A stretch of DNA of 64,000 bases from RUG714 sp964623515 (GTDB lineage Bacteria > Bacillota > Clostridia > Oscillospirales > Acutalibacteraceae). The notes beneath the pieces are model-generated. The model saw only the letters and a list, made by a program, of their open reading frames with translations, had not been told where the DNA came from and made no database searches. Within the stretch, counting starts at the first letter, position 1. Every line of letters begins with the position of its first letter. Position numbers and translations under genes: made by a program. Of this stretch, positions 39,405-48,603 are shown piece by piece. Location of the stretch: NCBI GenBank assembly GCA_964623515.1, contig CAZURV010000007.1, positions 10,739-74,738 of the forward strand, read 5' to 3'.

Positions 39405-42400
39405 ATGGATAATATTAAGGGAAAATTCCGGGAGCAAAAGAACGGCACCAGGGAGAAAAAGAGCAGCACCAAAGCGATAGCGATTGCCGCTATGGCGGTG
39501 ATTCTGTTTCTTGCTATATGCGCAACGTTCGCCTGGTTTACAAATAAAATTTCATATGTGAACGGAAAACTGATACTGGGCAATTTCAGCACGGAACTTC
39601 AGATTTATTCTCTGGAATCCAACGGAAGCGTTACAACCCTTGTGGATCAAACTGCAACAGATGAAGATATCAACGTTCAGAATGTTGCAAACGAGTCCGG
39701 CTGGGCTTCCAATCAATGCGGATATCGCTTTTTCAAGATTACAAACCATAGCGGAATTGACATCAAGTCTTATATCAATGCGTCTTATAACACCAATATG
39801 AGCGATGAAGATCTCGCATATTTCCATTATCGCATAATAGATGTTACACAGCTTGTTAATAATTCCTCCTTGTCTTTCACATCTTGGATTCAGAACTGGT
39901 CCGACAAACCGGATGCGGCGGCAATTAAGGAGTCGGGGCATGTTTTCTCTTCACTCACATCCGATAACTATATGGGTACAGCCGTAAAGGACGGCGGAAG
40001 CAAATATTACTGCCTCGCTTTCTGTTGCTATAATTATCCGAGTAATGAACTTGATGTTAATACATATCTTCAAATCAATTCATCTGTTATATCCAAACAG
40101 ATAAACGCGCCGGACGCTGAAACAAGTGACAACGGAAATGTATACTATGTAAGCGCATGGGAAATGCTTGTCAGCACGGTTAATTCCGTCAGAGCCGGAG
40201 ATACGGTTTATCTCAGCTCCGATATTGAATCTCCGGCAGATGCAAACCTTACTTTCCTTCATCGCGCCAATCTCGATTTGAACGATCACAGCCTGACCAT
40301 TCACGGCGATTTGAATTTTGACTATACAGCCAAGGGGAAAGCGTCTATTGTGGCGGACGGTAATTCCTATCTCAGGCTGGACGGCGATTTGAACATCGAT
40401 ACCCCGTCAACTGATTTTGAAATTCTCGGTACCGGCGGTTCGCCGAGTGTGATTATCGGAAACGGGCATAATTTCTATGCCAACTGCAATCTTGTTTTGA
40501 ATGGAGACAGCAAATCTGCCGATACGGATTCCGGATTGTATCTGAATAACATCACGGTTTCACAGGATGACGGCTCGGGTACGGTAACTGTCGCCGATTT
40601 AACAGTCGGTTCGCACACTTTGGTTAAAGTCGGCGCAAGCTCAACCATCGGCGTTATTTCTTCCGAAAGCAGTAGCACCTATATGGTTTATATTGAAAAC
40701 TACGGAAAAATTTCAAAAATCAATTTAAGCCAAATGATGCAGCGTTACAATAACGGTACCGTTGAAGTGTATATCCGTAACCGCAATTCTTTCACCGGCT
40801 CGGGTTCGGTGATTGCGTTGCCGGATTGGGCGCTCGGTGCAATAGAAGACCCTACGTATTACAATACTTATATTGCGAATGCTGCAGGCGCAGATACATC
40901 ATGGGTAACGTTGGATACGTCCGCAGCGCAGTATTTCACTGAACAGAAAGATTTCCAGATAGCAAATATTAAAAATGAAGGGGAGGATTCGGAAAGCGTT
41001 GTTCGTCTCGGCGTTAATAAGTATCAAGTGAATAAAAAATCAAGCACGGACACGATTGAAGCGCTTTTAAACGCATATTTCAGCAAGCATACCGAATTGA
41101 CGACGGAATCCATTTCAACAATCACTTATCTTGAAATCAACACGTATGACGCAACGGTAAGTACAAATGATTTTTCCTTCATTAAATCGAATATGGATGT
41201 TAGCACGCTTGATTTAACGGATGCCGTTATGGCTTCAAGTACGATACCTGCAGCCGCAATGACAAGTGAGGCATCTCTTCAAACTTTATATTTGCCGAAA
41301 GCGAATACTGCCATCGGCGCTAATGCTTTCAAAGACACGAATATAGGAAAGCTTACGCTTTCAGACAATATCACTTCTATTGGTTCCACAGCGTTTGCGG
41401 TTGCCGGCGACAATTATGATACGCACGGAAAAATATTTGTTTACTGGGATTCGATGAATACCATATCAACTTCTTTCCTTTCCGGATTCAGCTCTTCAAC
41501 GGCAGTTCTGTTTATGAGTGCTTCTCAAGTTACAGCGATGAAATCCACTTCCCCTTACAGTAGCGTAACAAATGCATGGCGGAGTTGCTTTATTGAAACG
41601 CCTGATTTCCAGAGCGGGGATTACTTCTGCAAAATAGAAAATGTTGTCGGCGTCGGCAATGCCTGTAAGATTCTCTACTATAACGGCGTAATAGCCGACG
41701 GGCAGGAATTGGTTCCCGATTACATAAGTTACGGTTCAAGCAATTACAGCATTTCTTCTATAGGGCAGCAGGCTTTCCGTAATGCCATAAAAGCGCACAC
41801 GCTTTCGGATTCGGTAAGTATCACACTGCCCGAAACCTGTACCTCAGTTGAAGATGAGGCGTTCAGCGGCTATAACTCATATGCGCTTACTGTTACGCAT
41901 CTGGATTTGGGCGGCACAACCTATATAGGCCAGTATGCTTTTTCCTATCAAACAATTCAGTCTTCCGCAGAAAGGCCCTCCGGCTGGACGGGATTGACCT
42001 ATCTGGGAGCGTATGCGTTTGGAAACTCTTCTCTCTACAGCGGGATTCTCGATGTGAGCGGTGCTGTAAGCGGCACGGAGAATAGCATGTGCCCGGAAAA
42101 CAATACTTTCTATAGTTTTGCAGCGGCGGGTACTTCAGTCGATTCAACCGTTGTGAGGATGAAGCACTATACATCGTTAACAAACACCATACTCAATTCG
42201 GCGACTTTTACGGACTGTACCTTGGATTTAACGGGCGTAACGAGCATTGAAGCCAGTACACTTTCAAACAAAATCAAAACGGTTGCAACTTCCGCAGATG
42301 CAATGGTTGGCAAGGTTATTCTGACGGATGTTTTGAATATTAACAGCGCAAAATCTAGCACCGCTACAGCCGCACCGCTTTACAATATCCAGTGCGATGT

Positions 42401-45008
42401 TTTGCAGGTGGGCATTCAAACTGTATATACAGATCAAGCAAGTGTAAATGAGAACTGTACATATTATCATTCCATTTATACTTACGGAACGCTCGGAATC
42501 AACCACTTTATACTCGACGGTTTGATTCCCGATGATACCTCAACAAGTAACAACTATGCTTTCGGTTCTTATAACCAAGGGGCCGTAATCGGGAAACTCA
42601 CAGTTACCGAAAACTGCTCGAGAATACCGTCTAAGATGTTCCTTTCAAACACAAGCGGAAAGTATTTGACCATCGGATCGGCAGAATTTGATTCTGCAGA
42701 TTATTCCGTTGGCGCAAGCGCGTTTTCGTATATCACAATTTCCGGCGCATTGAATTTGTCACATGCAAATGCTATAGAAGAAAATGCATTTTTAAATTCT
42801 GCGGTAAACAATACCGATTCGGAAAACACTTCTATTGAAATCGGTTCTACTACAATCGGAAGCGCCGCTTTCAACAATGTCACATTAACCGGCATCGAGT
42901 CGTTGCAGATCGGAACGAATTCAACGATTGAAACAACCGCTTTTGCCGCTCTCTCGAGCACAGATTTAAAAACAATCAAAATCGGCGCAGGTTCATCTTT
43001 AGCGGTATCTGCTTTTGACAAAGCGTCGATGTCCGCTGTAACAAAGCTTGATTTAAGCGGAGTAAGCAGCGTTGGGAATTATTGCTTCAGAGGAGTTCCG
43101 CTTAGCAACGGCGCAGTTGTAGATGTAAGGAATATCCCGATAATGGGCTATGCTTCGTTTGCCTTTGCAACAGGTCAGCAGATTTCTCAGTTTATCATCG
43201 GCGTTGATTCCGATAAAGTGCCTTCTGAGTTTAAGTACGGAGCAGGCGGTTCTGGAACCTCTGCGAATGGCATATTCTGCTATTCAACTTCGGAGGTGCC
43301 TACTCTGACTTTTTCAAAAATGGAAATTGTGGGAGAACTTCCTCCTTCCGGTTCCCATGGTGGCCTTGCCGGAACAAACAATATCGTAACGATAGATACA
43401 CTGCAGATAGACAAGGGCTGTTCCGCGATTACAACTGAAATATTCTACAGCCAATATAAAACTACTGCGAAAGGTACTGTAATCAATAATGTTACTACGG
43501 AAGATGGCGCAAGCTTCACCATTGAAAGCAATGCGTTCCGTTACGTTCAGTTCGGCAGCAGTATCCTGGATTTTGAAGGAGTTGTCAGCGTTGGCGCAAA
43601 TGCTTTTAACGGCTCCACGCTTGTGAAGCTGAATCTCGGAAGCAAAATAACGGAATTTACAAGGACCGCACTTACCGGTTGTACAAACCTGGAGTTTATG
43701 AGAATCACAAAAGCAGATGCCATTGTTACGGCTGTCGGAACAGGAACTTTCCCGGTTAGTACAGCAAAAATTTATGTTCCGGCTGATTTGGTTACAAGTT
43801 ATACAGGCGGCACCTCTACCACCAATGACTGGTATACATGGCGTACTTACTTTGTGGCGGATGCACTGATCAGCGGTGACTGGGCTTATACTTATCTCAG
43901 TTCCGCAAAAACAGATATTGAGCTTACGGAATATCTCGGCACGGAAACCGCGGTTTCTATTCCGAGCACGGTTGACGGACACAGCGTAACGCAAATCGGC
44001 GGAAACTGTTTCCTAACAAATGTGGCAACAAGCGTAACGATTTCGGCTTCCGTTCAATTTATTGATCCCGATGCACTTTCGAGTACAGCCATAACTTCTA
44101 TCAGCGTTGACGCTTCAAATTCATATTATTCGGCTGCTTCGAACGTGCTCTACAATAAGGATCAAACAACGCTTGTAAGGTATCTGCCGGGATTGACAGC
44201 TACAACATTCAAATTGCCCGATACGGTTACCACCATTCTTTCCGGTGCATTTGAGGGAACAGCGCCGAAAACCATAGAACTGCGTGCTGTTTCCACAATA
44301 GGAACGGGTGCGTTTGATAATTCCAGTGCAGTCACATTCATTTCTTTGTATGGCGGAGCAATCAATATAACTTCAAACGATGCGTTTGGTACGGCAAAGA
44401 AAAATGCGACCGTCGACAATGATCCTGTTTACACTACAAGTATCAGCATCACCGTGCCGCAGGTCACGAAAAGCGCATACGAATCCAATAACCTTTACAG
44501 TGAATATATTTCATGCGGATGTATAACATACACATCGACTAGTCCGATTGCCACTGTTTCGGATTCTGTAGACGAGCTTACCATGCTTGAGGCGGAGGTT
44601 GACGGAATTTCATATATGCTTATGGATTCCGGAACAACTTACGGCGGTGTAACATTCACTTCAGATTCAGGCGAATCCGTTGCGGTTGTAACCGATATCA
44701 ACGATACGCTCAGAGCGTGTGATACGGTTGTGATTCCTGCTTCCGTTTCAGACGGCGGCATCGTTTATGAAGTAGTCGGCATTGCCGACGGTGCGTTTGC
44801 GGACTGCACGGAGCTAAGTAAACTTGTTATTCCCACCGGTCAGATTTATTACACGTCGCTGGCATTTACGGGATGCACGAATTTAGGATATATCCAGTGC
44901 AGTGATGTTGTTCCGTATAATCTGTCTAACATAGAAACTGCCGCACTGCCTTCGGTATCCGCGTCATCCATGCTCGATGAGGCAATTTCCAAGGATGATG
45001 ACGAATAA
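39405..45008 (+). CDS. Giant SipW-type exported beta-helix/BspA-like LRR protein
   Basis: A 1867-residue surface protein. The N-terminus is basic, hydrophobic at 24-42, with ATFAWFTNKIS (AWF 43-45). Residues about 45-230 form a TasA-like domain. A right-handed beta-helix-like region (about 230-480, e.g. VYLSSDIESPADANLTFLH, LDLNDHSLTIHGDLNFD) follows. From about 600 to the end there are many BspA/TpLRR-type repeats (L..-IG..AF... patterns such as TAIGANAFKDTNIGKLTLSD and LPDTVTTILSGAFEG). The C-terminus (MLDEAISKDDDE) has no sortase signal, membrane anchor or wall-binding domain. Retention would therefore have to go through the N-terminal domain joining the fibre. It is probably an adhesin. 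The start ATG 39405 has GAAGGAGAA upstream. Confidence 0.82.
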   Translation: MDNIKGKFREQKNGTREKKSSTKAIAIAAMAVILFLAICATFAWFTNKISYVNGKLILGNFSTELQIYSLESNGSVTTLVDQTATDEDINVQNVANESGWASNQCGYRFFKITNHSGIDIKSYINASYNTNMSDEDLAYFHYRIIDVTQLVNNSSLSFTSWIQNWSDKPDAAAIKESGHVFSSLTSDNYMGTAVKDGGSKYYCLAFCCYNYPSNELDVNTYLQINSSVISKQINAPDAETSDNGNVYYVSAWEMLVSTVNSVRAGDTVYLSSDIESPADANLTFLHRANLDLNDHSLTIHGDLNFDYTAKGKASIVADGNSYLRLDGDLNIDTPSTDFEILGTGGSPSVIIGNGHNFYANCNLVLNGDSKSADTDSGLYLNNITVSQDDGSGTVTVADLTVGSHTLVKVGASSTIGVISSESSSTYMVYIENYGKISKINLSQMMQRYNNGTVEVYIRNRNSFTGSGSVIALPDWALGAIEDPTYYNTYIANAAGADTSWVTLDTSAAQYFTEQKDFQIANIKNEGEDSESVVRLGVNKYQVNKKSSTDTIEALLNAYFSKHTELTTESISTITYLEINTYDATVSTNDFSFIKSNMDVSTLDLTDAVMASSTIPAAAMTSEASLQTLYLPKANTAIGANAFKDTNIGKLTLSDNITSIGSTAFAVAGDNYDTHGKIFVYWDSMNTISTSFLSGFSSSTAVLFMSASQVTAMKSTSPYSSVTNAWRSCFIETPDFQSGDYFCKIENVVGVGNACKILYYNGVIADGQELVPDYISYGSSNYSISSIGQQAFRNAIKAHTLSDSVSITLPETCTSVEDEAFSGYNSYALTVTHLDLGGTTYIGQYAFSYQTIQSSAERPSGWTGLTYLGAYAFGNSSLYSGILDVSGAVSGTENSMCPENNTFYSFAAAGTSVDSTVVRMKHYTSLTNTILNSATFTDCTLDLTGVTSIEASTLSNKIKTVATSADAMVGKVILTDVLNINSAKSSTATAAPLYNIQCDVLQVGIQTVYTDQASVNENCTYYHSIYTYGTLGINHFILDGLIPDDTSTSNNYAFGSYNQGAVIGKLTVTENCSRIPSKMFLSNTSGKYLTIGSAEFDSADYSVGASAFSYITISGALNLSHANAIEENAFLNSAVNNTDSENTSIEIGSTTIGSAAFNNVTLTGIESLQIGTNSTIETTAFAALSSTDLKTIKIGAGSSLAVSAFDKASMSAVTKLDLSGVSSVGNYCFRGVPLSNGAVVDVRNIPIMGYASFAFATGQQISQFIIGVDSDKVPSEFKYGAGGSGTSANGIFCYSTSEVPTLTFSKMEIVGELPPSGSHGGLAGTNNIVTIDTLQIDKGCSAITTEIFYSQYKTTAKGTVINNVTTEDGASFTIESNAFRYVQFGSSILDFEGVVSVGANAFNGSTLVKLNLGSKITEFTRTALTGCTNLEFMRITKADAIVTAVGTGTFPVSTAKIYVPADLVTSYTGGTSTTNDWYTWRTYFVADALISGDWAYTYLSSAKTDIELTEYLGTETAVSIPSTVDGHSVTQIGGNCFLTNVATSVTISASVQFIDPDALSSTAITSISVDASNSYYSAASNVLYNKDQTTLVRYLPGLTATTFKLPDTVTTILSGAFEGTAPKTIELRAVSTIGTGAFDNSSAVTFISLYGGAINITSNDAFGTAKKNATVDNDPVYTTSISITVPQVTKSAYESNNLYSEYISCGCITYTSTSPIATVSDSVDELTMLEAEVDGISYMLMDSGTTYGGVTFTSDSGESVAVVTDINDTLRACDTVVIPASVSDGGIVYEVVGIADGAFADCTELSKLVIPTGQIYYTSLAFTGCTNLGYIQCSDVVPYNLSNIETAALPSVSASSMLDEAISKDDDE

Positions 45009-45061
45009 AAACGCAGATAATTCGGAATGATATTTTGGTAAGTTAAATATATGAAATAAAA

Positions 45062-45096
45062 ACGAGGCACTCCTTTGCGGCAGTGTCTCGTTTTGT
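45062..45096 (+). terminator. Rho-independent terminator of the SipW/fibre cluster
   Basis: ACGAGGCACT (45062-45071) pairs with AGTGTCTCGT (45082-45091) with one G-T pair, followed by TTTTGTCT. It is the first convincing terminator after 26.7 kb, supporting one long transcription unit or several internal promoters sharing one end. Confidence 0.85.
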
Positions 45097-45149
45097 CTGT
45101 AAGGGTGCATTCTGTTCTGTTTTCCGTTGAAAGATTTGTTGGTTCTTGA

Positions 45150-45355
45150 TGCCGCATCTCATAATCGGTTGGCAAAGAATAAAACAATGCACTGCTGTTC
45201 ATTGGTCAATCAAGGGACTGCTCCGTTATGCAACACGGCAAAAAACAGCATTGCCTCAATTAGAAAGCAGTGATGGATTCTTTCCCTCCGCGATTTTGGA
45301 AAGGAAGTCCGCCGCCGCAAATTCGAGAAACGCTTTGCCCAAGTTATTTTACTTT
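45150..45355 (-). repeat. Dispersed repeat, diverged subfamily copy F2 (inverted)
   Basis: The reverse complement starts ATAACTTGGGC, like the heads of copies B and D, and then aligns with 23690-23880: ATCGCGGAGGGA versus ATCAGCGGAGGA, TTGCATAACGG versus TGGAATAACGG, and CAGTCCCTTGATTGA versus GAGTCCTTATTGAA. It also shares GAAAGGAAGT(C/T)CGCCGCC with 10205-10350. It occupies the gap after the fibre-cluster terminator. Confidence 0.6.
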
Positions 45356-45411
45356 TTTATGTTAAATAAATAATTGCGAGATTTTCACATAAATTAAATT
45401 GAGGTGATTTT

Positions 45412-46317
45412 TTGATTTATACAGTAACCTTTAATCCTGCGATTGATTATTATATGTATCTTGAAAATTTTCGAACAGATGATGTAAATAAATCCGATTC
45501 GGAAGAATTGCTTTTCGGCGGCAAGGGTATAAATGTTTCTGTTGTATTATCACGCCTCGGAATGGAAACGAAGGCCTTGGGATTTCTTGCCGGATTTACC
45601 GGGGAAGCACTCAAAAAAATGATGGAAGCGGAAAACATACAAACGGATTTCATATTTTTATCCGGCGGCTTAACGCGTATCAACGTTAAAGTGCGATATG
45701 GAGAGGAACTTGATTTTAACGCAAAAGGTCCTCATATTTCAGCCGGAGACACCCATGCGCTGATAGAAAAGTTAAGCTGTGTGCAGAGAGGAGATGTTAT
45801 TGTTCTTTCAGGCTCTGTTCCGGATTCTGTGCCGAAGGATATTTATGAACGTATTTCTCAGGCAGTTCAGGGAAGAGGTGCTAAAATCGTTGTTGACGCG
45901 GTCGGCGATTTGCTCTTGAATGTTTTAAAATATAAACCGTTTATGATTAAACCCAATCATCATGAGCTTGGCGATATTTTCGGCGTAAATATCAATACAC
46001 TTGAAAACGTTGAAAAATACGGCAATATGCTGCGTGAAAAAGGCGCTGTGAACGTGCTGGTTTCCATGGGCAAAAAGGGTGCGGCGCTGATTGATGAAAA
46101 CGGAAAACTGCATTATATCGGAAATGTTGAAGGTAAAATTGTCAATTCTGTCGGATGCGGAGATTCCATGGTGGCGGGATTTATTTCCGGCTATGAAAAA
46201 ACAGGAGATTATGCTTACGCTTTGAAGGCGGGAGCGGTATGCGGCAATGCAACAGCTTTTTCCAAAGGGCTTGCAACGAAAGAAAAAATTGCAGAAATGC
46301 AAAACAGGATGCTTTAA
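45412..46317 (+). CDS. fruK: 1-phosphofructokinase
   Basis: A 301-residue PfkB-family sugar kinase that phosphorylates fructose 1-phosphate to fructose 1,6-bisphosphate with ATP. It shows TVTFNPAIDYYMYL at the N-terminus, the substrate-binding LLFGGKGINVSVVLSRLG, and the catalytic anion hole and base in NSVGCGDSMVAGFISGY. The start is TTG at 45412 after GAGGTGAT. Its position directly before the fructose PTS gene makes 1-phosphofructokinase far more likely than tagatose-6-phosphate kinase, its close relative. No fruR/DeoR regulator gene is adjacent. Confidence 0.93.
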   Translation: MIYTVTFNPAIDYYMYLENFRTDDVNKSDSEELLFGGKGINVSVVLSRLGMETKALGFLAGFTGEALKKMMEAENIQTDFIFLSGGLTRINVKVRYGEELDFNAKGPHISAGDTHALIEKLSCVQRGDVIVLSGSVPDSVPKDIYERISQAVQGRGAKIVVDAVGDLLLNVLKYKPFMIKPNHHELGDIFGVNINTLENVEKYGNMLREKGAVNVLVSMGKKGAALIDENGKLHYIGNVEGKIVNSVGCGDSMVAGFISGYEKTGDYAYALKAGAVCGNATAFSKGLATKEKIAEMQNRML

Positions 46318-46355
46318 ATCCATTCCAAATCAAAAATGAACGAAAGAAAAGGTGA

Positions 46356-48326
46356 TTGAAAATCAAAATTATTGATTTGCTGCGTGCCGATGCAATCAAA
46401 CTCCATGTTTCGGCGAAATCAAAGAACGAAGTTATTGATATGCTTGTTCAACTTCATCAGGAGTCAGGGAATCTTTCGGATGCAGAGGATTATAAGCGAA
46501 GGATTTTAGAGCGTGAAGCCCAAAGCACCACTGCTGTTGGAGATGCTATTGCTGTTCCGCACGCAAAAACTGAAAGCGTAAAAAGGCCTGCTCTTGCGGC
46601 GCTCACGCTTTCGGAGGGTGTTGATTACGGTGCGCCGGACGGGAAACCCGTTGATTTGCTGTTTATGATAGCGGCGCCGCCGGACGGTGACGTTCATCTC
46701 GAAATTCTTTCCAGGCTTATGGTTATGCTTATGGAATCTGAATTTTGCGAAAAATTGCGGGCATCGGATTCTGCGGAAGAATTTCTGAAAGTCATTGACA
46801 ATGAGGAAAAAGAAAAATACCCTGAAACGCTTGCCGATACAGTTCCTCAAAAAGAATCTGACAGCGGAACTTACCGCATCCTTGCGGTAACGGCATGTCC
46901 CACCGGAATCGCGCACACATATATGGCGGCTGAAGCGCTTGCGAAAGCGGCCGATGCTTTGGGATATACAATTAAAGTGGAAACAAATGGTTCGGGAGGA
47001 ACAAAAAATGCTTTGACAAAAGCTGAAATTGCTGATTGTGACGGTATCATAGTTGCAGCCGATAAGAACGTTGAGATGGCTCGTTTTGCGGGCAGACCCG
47101 TGCTTAAAGTTTCGGTTAGCAGCGGCATAAACAAGCCGGAAGAACTGATAAATACCGTAATTGACGGCAAAGCGCCTGTTTATGAGTCAGAGGGCAGCGA
47201 ATCGGATGCTTTCTATTCCGATGAAAAAGAGAGTTTCGGAAGACGTATTTACAAGCACCTTATGAACGGCGTTTCACATATGCTCCCGTTCGTTGTCGGC
47301 GGCGGTGTGCTTATTGCTCTCGGATTTTTGATTGACACAATTGCCGGCAATGCCAACGCAGGCGGGAATTTTGGTTTCACAAATCCTGTTGCAGCTATTG
47401 TTTTCTGGATAGGCAAAGCGGCGTTTGCACTGATGCTTCCTATCCTTGCCGGATATATTTCAAGTTCAATCGCAGACAGACCGGGATTGCTTCCCGGTAT
47501 CGTAGGTGGTGTGTTTGCCGCTAACGGATACACCTTTGCTTCTCTTATTGACGGCAAAGATCTTGTGGGCGATAGCGGCGCCGTATCAGGATTTCTCGGT
47601 GCGCTTCTTGCAGGATTTGTTGCCGGTATTCTTGTAAATCTGCTCAAAAAAGCGTTCAAATGGCTGCCTAAGAGTATGGACGGTATCAAACCTGTTTTCC
47701 TTTATCCGCTTTTAGGCACATTCCTTATCGGATTGTTTATGCTTGCAGTTAATCCTGCTATCGGCTGGCTTAACACAGCGCTTGCGGAATTTTTAAAGAG
47801 TCTTGGTGCGTCGAGCAAAACTGTGCTTTCCATCGTGCTTGCCGCAATGATGGCGATTGATATGGGCGGTCCGTTCAATAAGGCGGCATATGTTTTTGGC
47901 ACAGCCGCTATTGTTGACGGCAACACCTGGATTATGGCGGCCGTTATGATTGGCGGAATGGTTCCTCCGATTGCAATCGCACTTTCCACAACATTTAATA
48001 AGAATCGATGGAACAAGGAGGAATTGAAAAGCGGTCCCGTGAATTACCTGATGGGTTTGTGTTTTATCACAGAGGGTGCAATTCCTTATGCAGCGGCCGA
48101 TCCGCTTCGTGTTATTCCAAGCTGTATGATTGGTTCAGGCGTTGCAGGCGCGCTTTCGGCATTGCTCGGCTGTGCATGTCCGGCGCCTCACGGCGGAATA
48201 TTTGTGTTTGCAGTTGTAACGCATCCGCTGTATTATATCCTTGCCCTTGCAGCAGGTTCGGCGGCAGGCGCCCTTATGCTGGCATTATTAAAGAAAAACA
48301 GAAATAAGAAGAAGGTGACTGCATAA
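46356..48326 (+). CDS. fruA: Fructose-specific PTS enzyme IIABC
   Basis: A 656-residue membrane transporter that imports fructose and phosphorylates it to fructose 1-phosphate. The domain order is IIA (about 1-150, phospho-His in AIAVPHAKTESV), IIB (about 170-265, phospho-Cys in VTACPTGIAHTYMAAEAL) and IIC (about 300-650, around eight to ten membrane segments, with IDMGGPFNKAAYVFG and CFITEGAIPYAAADP, both typical of FruA). The start is TTG at 46356 after AAAGGTGA. Its stop overlaps the HPr start (TAATG). The IIA domain should accept phosphate from the HPr encoded next. Confidence 0.96.
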   Translation: MKIKIIDLLRADAIKLHVSAKSKNEVIDMLVQLHQESGNLSDAEDYKRRILEREAQSTTAVGDAIAVPHAKTESVKRPALAALTLSEGVDYGAPDGKPVDLLFMIAAPPDGDVHLEILSRLMVMLMESEFCEKLRASDSAEEFLKVIDNEEKEKYPETLADTVPQKESDSGTYRILAVTACPTGIAHTYMAAEALAKAADALGYTIKVETNGSGGTKNALTKAEIADCDGIIVAADKNVEMARFAGRPVLKVSVSSGINKPEELINTVIDGKAPVYESEGSESDAFYSDEKESFGRRIYKHLMNGVSHMLPFVVGGGVLIALGFLIDTIAGNANAGGNFGFTNPVAAIVFWIGKAAFALMLPILAGYISSSIADRPGLLPGIVGGVFAANGYTFASLIDGKDLVGDSGAVSGFLGALLAGFVAGILVNLLKKAFKWLPKSMDGIKPVFLYPLLGTFLIGLFMLAVNPAIGWLNTALAEFLKSLGASSKTVLSIVLAAMMAIDMGGPFNKAAYVFGTAAIVDGNTWIMAAVMIGGMVPPIAIALSTTFNKNRWNKEELKSGPVNYLMGLCFITEGAIPYAAADPLRVIPSCMIGSGVAGALSALLGCACPAPHGGIFVFAVVTHPLYYILALAAGSAAGALMLALLKKNRNKKKVTA

Positions 48327-48589
48327 TGGTAAGTAAAACTTTGGCAATCATCAACGAAATGGGGTTTCATATGCGTCCTGCCAATCTCTTTGCGGCGGCA
48401 ATGAATAAGTATCCTGCGGCAGTTTCAATAGAGGTAAATGGCAAACGTATTGACGGAAAAAGTATGATGGCTATTATGGCATCCTGCATAAAAAAAGGTA
48501 TGTCAATTACTGTTGAATGTGACGGAGAAAACGAGCAGGCAATGCTCAATGAAGCTGTAAGCCTTATCGAATCAGGTTTCGGCGAATAA
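48326..48589 (+). CDS. ptsH: HPr phosphocarrier protein
   Basis: An 87-residue phosphocarrier between enzyme I and the IIA domains. The active His15 is in MGFHMRPAN, and the HPr-kinase site Ser46 is retained in DGKSMMAIM. It can therefore in principle take part in CcpA-type catabolite control, unlike Crh or dedicated FPr/DTP forms that lose one site. It is translated from an ATG overlapping the fruA stop and lies 14 bases before ptsI. Confidence 0.95.
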   Translation: MVSKTLAIINEMGFHMRPANLFAAAMNKYPAAVSIEVNGKRIDGKSMMAIMASCIKKGMSITVECDGENEQAMLNEAVSLIESGFGE

Positions 48590-48603
48590 TAGGAGAATTT
48601 ATT

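Noticed and set aside
41893..42183. Antisense frames within the LRR gene
   Set aside because: Several minus-strand frames exist under the giant gene, but none shows domain motifs or ribosome sites.
45146..45373. 75-codon frame in the gap after the fibre cluster
   Set aside because: Lies in repeat copy F2; not conserved in the other copies.
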